Shown here: positions 5,601 to 6,962 of the stretch, piece after piece
How the letters are laid out: each line of letters opens with the position of its first letter
How positions within the stretch are numbered: the first letter of the stretch is position 1
Source of the DNA: an uncultured Caulobacteraceae bacterium
GTDB lineage: Bacteria > Pseudomonadota > Alphaproteobacteria > Caulobacterales > Caulobacteraceae
Reading direction: 5' to 3'
DNA: 6,962 nucleotides
Assembly (NCBI GenBank): GCA_946482375.1
Contig: CAMLRH010000139.1
Span: 1 to 6,962 of the forward strand
Notes under the pieces: model-generated
What the model was told of the DNA's origin: nothing
The model's input: the letters and a program-made list of their open reading frames with translations, nothing else
The model's database searches: none
Translations under genes and position numbers: made by a program

Positions 5601-6962
5601 CCAGCCGGTCGGCGCATCCGATCTGCGGATCGCAGAAGACTCCCTCAGGGCTCAGGATTCCCGTCGTAACCCAGTAGTTCGGATTTCCCTGGTTGTCGGT
5701 CGTCTCCCACGCCCCCGGTGCGGTGTTGAACCGGTTGAAATCCTGCGTGGAGAAGATTTCGTCGATCGCGTAGCCAGTCTCGGACGTCAGGGTCAGGTTG
5801 TCGGTGAGGTCATAGCTGACCTGCAGCTCTACGGTGTCGGTGTTGGCCTTATAGAGCGGGTCAACCGTCGACTCGATGACCCGCAGGTCGCGCGATTGCG
5901 TCCTGCCGAGGTACGGATCGGTCAGCGCGATCGGAAGGGCCTGCGCCCCGAGCGGGCCGTAATAGGGCACGGAAAGTCCGTTCGGGACCTCAAAGGAGTC
6001 CGGAGAATAGAGGGAGGCCGGGGCGCAGCCCTGACTGAACGTTCCCTGCACCCCGGCGAAGGCCAGCCCGCCTGAGACCGGTCCGCCCGAGGATTGGCCA
6101 TAGTCGGCGAGACCGGTGAAGTGATCGACCGGAACCCCTCCGACTTCAGTCACCTCGTGCGTGTGGCACAGCTGTTTGCCCGAGCGAAGACGGTCATCGT
6201 CCTCCTCGAAGTGCTCCCAGATGATGTTGACGTCGAGAGCGTCCGTCGGCGCGATGCGCAGCGACGCCCGGGTCGACCACAGGTCGCGGCCGTCGATGGG
6301 GTTGCCGGTGATCTCGTTGGTGACGAAGCCTTCCCGCTTGGTCCAGGCACCGGCGAGGCGCAGGGCGACGACGTCGTCCACCAGCGGCACGTTGAGCATG
6401 CCTTCGATGCGGGTGGAGCTGTAGTTGGACACGTCGCCCGAAAGCTTTGCCTCGTAGGTGAACTTCGGCTTCTGCGAGATCAGGTTGACGACGCCGGCGG
6501 TGGCGTTGCGGCCATAGAGCGTGCCCTGCGGGCCACGTAGAACCTCGATCCGCTGCAGGTCATAGAATTCCTGCTCGAAGAAGCGGTTACGGATGAACGG
6601 CGTGTTGTTGAAGGCCACGGCCACAGCGTTGTCGGTCGTGGCCGAAATGGCCTGGGTGCCGATGCCGCGGATCTGGATCGAGTAGCTGGTGAAGTTCGTC
6701 TTGGTGAACGTCATGTTGGGGACCTGGGTCATCAGGTCCGGACCACCGGCAACTTGGCTACGCTCCAGCTGTTCCTGCGTGAACGCGCTGATCGCGATCG
6801 GCACGTCCTGGATATCTTCCTCACGCTTCTGAGCGGTCACCACCAGCGTATCGACTGTTCCATCAGCGCCGTCGGACGCGCTTCCGGACTGGGGGGCTTG
6901 GTCAACGCCCCGGATGGTCACCACGCCGCCCGGCGTGCGTTCGGCGACGAGGCCGGTGCCGG
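2680..6962 (-). CDS. Very long TonB-dependent receptor with C-terminal second barrel-like domain (receptor 2), 5' end outside window
   Basis: This outer-membrane receptor uses TonB energy to import an unidentified ligand. Positions here are numbered from the in-frame GTG at 6924, giving 1414 residues. That GTG is not the real start: the frame stays open to the edge and reads GTGLVAERTPGGVVTI, which resembles the end of an STN domain. By comparison with receptor 1, about 95 residues are missing, so the full protein is near 1,510. A linker and TonB-box-like segment (DTLVVTA, 25-31) lead into the plug (about 34-150; VPIAISAF, IQIRGIG, RIEVLRGPQGTLYGRNATAG then VNLIS). The TonB-receptor barrel follows (about 160-1049), with very large loops at about 245-345 and 785-935, and closes with a typical last strand (EPRLYGLRVTKDW). 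A further 365 residues of beta-barrel character follow to the TAA at 2680-2682. The receptor barrel has ten cysteines spaced as if paired in loops. Its promoter is off the right edge, so control by the sigma factor here cannot be judged. Confidence 0.95.
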   Translation of the reverse strand, partial: GTGLVAERTPGGVVTIRGVDQAPQSGSASDGADGTVDTLVVTAQKREEDIQDVPIAISAFTQEQLERSQVAGGPDLMTQVPNMTFTKTNFTSYSIQIRGIGTQAISATTDNAVAVAFNNTPFIRNRFFEQEFYDLQRIEVLRGPQGTLYGRNATAGVVNLISQKPKFTYEAKLSGDVSNYSSTRIEGMLNVPLVDDVVALRLAGAWTKREGFVTNEITGNPIDGRDLWSTRASLRIAPTDALDVNIIWEHFEEDDDRLRSGKQLCHTHEVTEVGGVPVDHFTGLADYGQSSGGPVSGGLAFAGVQGTFSQGCAPASLYSPDSFEVPNGLSVPYYGPLGAQALPIALTDPYLGRTQSRDLRVIESTVDPLYKANTDTVELQVSYDLTDNLTLTSETGYAIDEIFSTQDFNRFNTAPGAWETTDNQGNPNYWVTTGILSPEGVFCDPQIGCADRLVGIDVSTARSRHFSQEFRVGSSYEGPFNFSLGANYLRYDTEDKYYVMFNSLTMYSAQTQLQGNGSLAVPWEPGVTTNDVCLPYGLRPPNTSRAENILGCVYIDPKGITSLNDLGHNYFLSKNPYKLISYAVFGEAYYNLTDTLKITGGLRWTVDKKEAPRIPSWVLGADYVGYSIAEVVRQEWREPTGRLSVDWKPDLAFTDETLVYASYGHGYKAGGMNPPPAGLVIRGEVEGDAGAGLGDYLSASATHPRTFEAEFIDAFELGAKNTLLDGAMTLNLAGFYYDYEGYQISQIVNRSAVNMNFDAEVWGLELESDWRPVENLRLGLKLGYEKTRVADGEQAIDTMDRTNGDPNWMVVSPFPTQPSNCMLPAWLFIGNRPADPANPDLVGVGGQSGGNPGGCEHAYILNEDPVTGDPYAPYPYRPGGIQGNEQWRVDTNYAGWSTDPADYPCWPTDAGAPGSGNEYPGVDPACLVALSNRGEGFFKDLSGNELPNAPHFTATITADYTIPLPSDWLMTLHTDLYMQSEAWTRIFNTEGYDKLKAYTNVNVAAIFTNEPAGWKVMAYVKNVFDRDSITGAFLNSDDTGLTTNVFLTEPRLYGLRVTKDWTGGPWWTGANLDHKGPFPLTVELGGQVQRQDAPYEAFAPPSFAGVSDALNTTDEIQNRDLDWGDGRSVRLTWRPDNSPWSVSAGMRYGRTNGGDHRQHTDVIIDPNTCAFPPGPIANLLCDPASPKYSVSASHYPVVSFSDVSARDDEDHEIIDFAVGYDVGLGSAFSRSQLSAGIRRASFESSTLFTGRALDDWVIPPGWFFLTSTVIESRAELRANREFEGVGPTLSWDAAIPLLGNDRTGHLELDWSVTGGVLFGDRDTQVIGDDLLRTAGANFGSDGLSFPIPTVGTPIETAFDESRSDSATVPVADVSLGLAYEAGRVRVGAGYRWERYFDVLDVGFDEAKEGDRTLDGPYFKLAIGFGG
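2683..3777 (-). other. C-terminal extension of receptor 2, probable second outer-membrane beta-barrel
   Basis: This part encodes residues about 1050-1414 of receptor 2, after the normal end of the TonB-receptor barrel. It shows about ten amphipathic strands with alternating polar and non-polar residues, for example FPLTVELGGQVQRQ, WSVSAGMRYGRTN, EIIDFAVGYDVG, SQLSAGIRRASFE, FEGVGPTLSWDAAIPL, HLELDWSVTGGVLFGDRD and VADVSLGLAYEAGRVRVGAG. It ends DGPYFKLAIGFGG. The pattern recalls small outer-membrane porin-like barrels, in particular the Lpg1974-type pore-forming family; that family match is from memory and tentative. One cysteine pair (1157, 1169) sits in a predicted loop. No internal stop or frameshift separates it from the receptor. 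Confidence 0.6.
6765..6897. repeat. Direct repeat copy B: linker, TonB box and plug start of receptor 2
   Basis: This is the counterpart of 1-136, inside receptor 2. Similarity drops in the adjoining STN-like residues (GTGLVAERTPGGVVTI here against GTSLTVKRDPSGLIAV in receptor 1), so the linker and TonB-box part is more alike than the flanking signalling domain. Confidence 0.8.

Noticed and set aside
4510..6540. Several plus-strand open frames of about 150-175 codons (near 4510-5034, 5566-6075 and 6094-6540)
   Set aside because: All are antisense to receptor 2, which has strong family motifs throughout. Their protein sequences are rich in Arg, Val and Asp as expected of shadow frames.

Overview
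The window is GC-rich DNA that looks like an alphaproteobacterial chromosome. The style of the TonB-dependent receptors and the FecI/FecR proteins suggests Caulobacteraceae or a sphingomonad; this is an inference from sequence feel, since no taxonomic marker is present. Nearly all of it is coding. It is built around two TonB-dependent outer-membrane receptors and one FecI/FecR-type cell-surface signalling pair.

Layout from left to right: (1) The minus-strand N-terminus of a TonB-dependent receptor (1-448, receptor 1), with signal peptide, STN signalling domain and TonB box; the rest runs off the left edge. (2) A minus-strand FecR-like membrane anti-sigma regulator (528-1478). (3) A minus-strand FecI-like ECF sigma factor (1475-2044), whose stop overlaps the fecR start by ATGA. 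Transcription order is therefore sigma, FecR, receptor 1, the classic arrangement. (4) A plus-strand EVE-domain protein (2188-2604), divergent from the sigma gene. (5) A perfect 11-bp GC-rich hairpin at 2612-2642, between convergent genes. (6) A very long minus-strand TonB-dependent receptor (2680-6962, receptor 2), whose N-terminus lies beyond the right edge.

Two points stand out. First, the gaps upstream of the sigma gene and of receptor 1 share a 28-nt element with 24 of 28 positions identical and no gap. It lies 46 and 48 nt from the two start codons, with an AATTT block at the same distance upstream in both. It is a strong candidate for the promoter read by this ECF sigma factor, giving autoregulation plus a dedicated receptor promoter. 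Second, receptor 2 does not end where a TonB-dependent receptor normally ends. After a normal-looking final strand it continues for about 365 residues that look like a second, separate outer-membrane beta-barrel.

In the inferred scheme, a ligand binding receptor 1 signals through its periplasmic STN domain to the C-terminal domain of FecR. FecR then activates the sigma factor, which transcribes its own operon and the receptor. Receptor 2 shares an almost identical TonB-box and linker region with receptor 1 and is probably a duplicated relative; its promoter is outside the window. The substrate of either receptor cannot be told from this window. There is no stretch over 300 bases without a gene, and I saw no tRNA, rRNA, CRISPR array, insertion sequence or attachment site.
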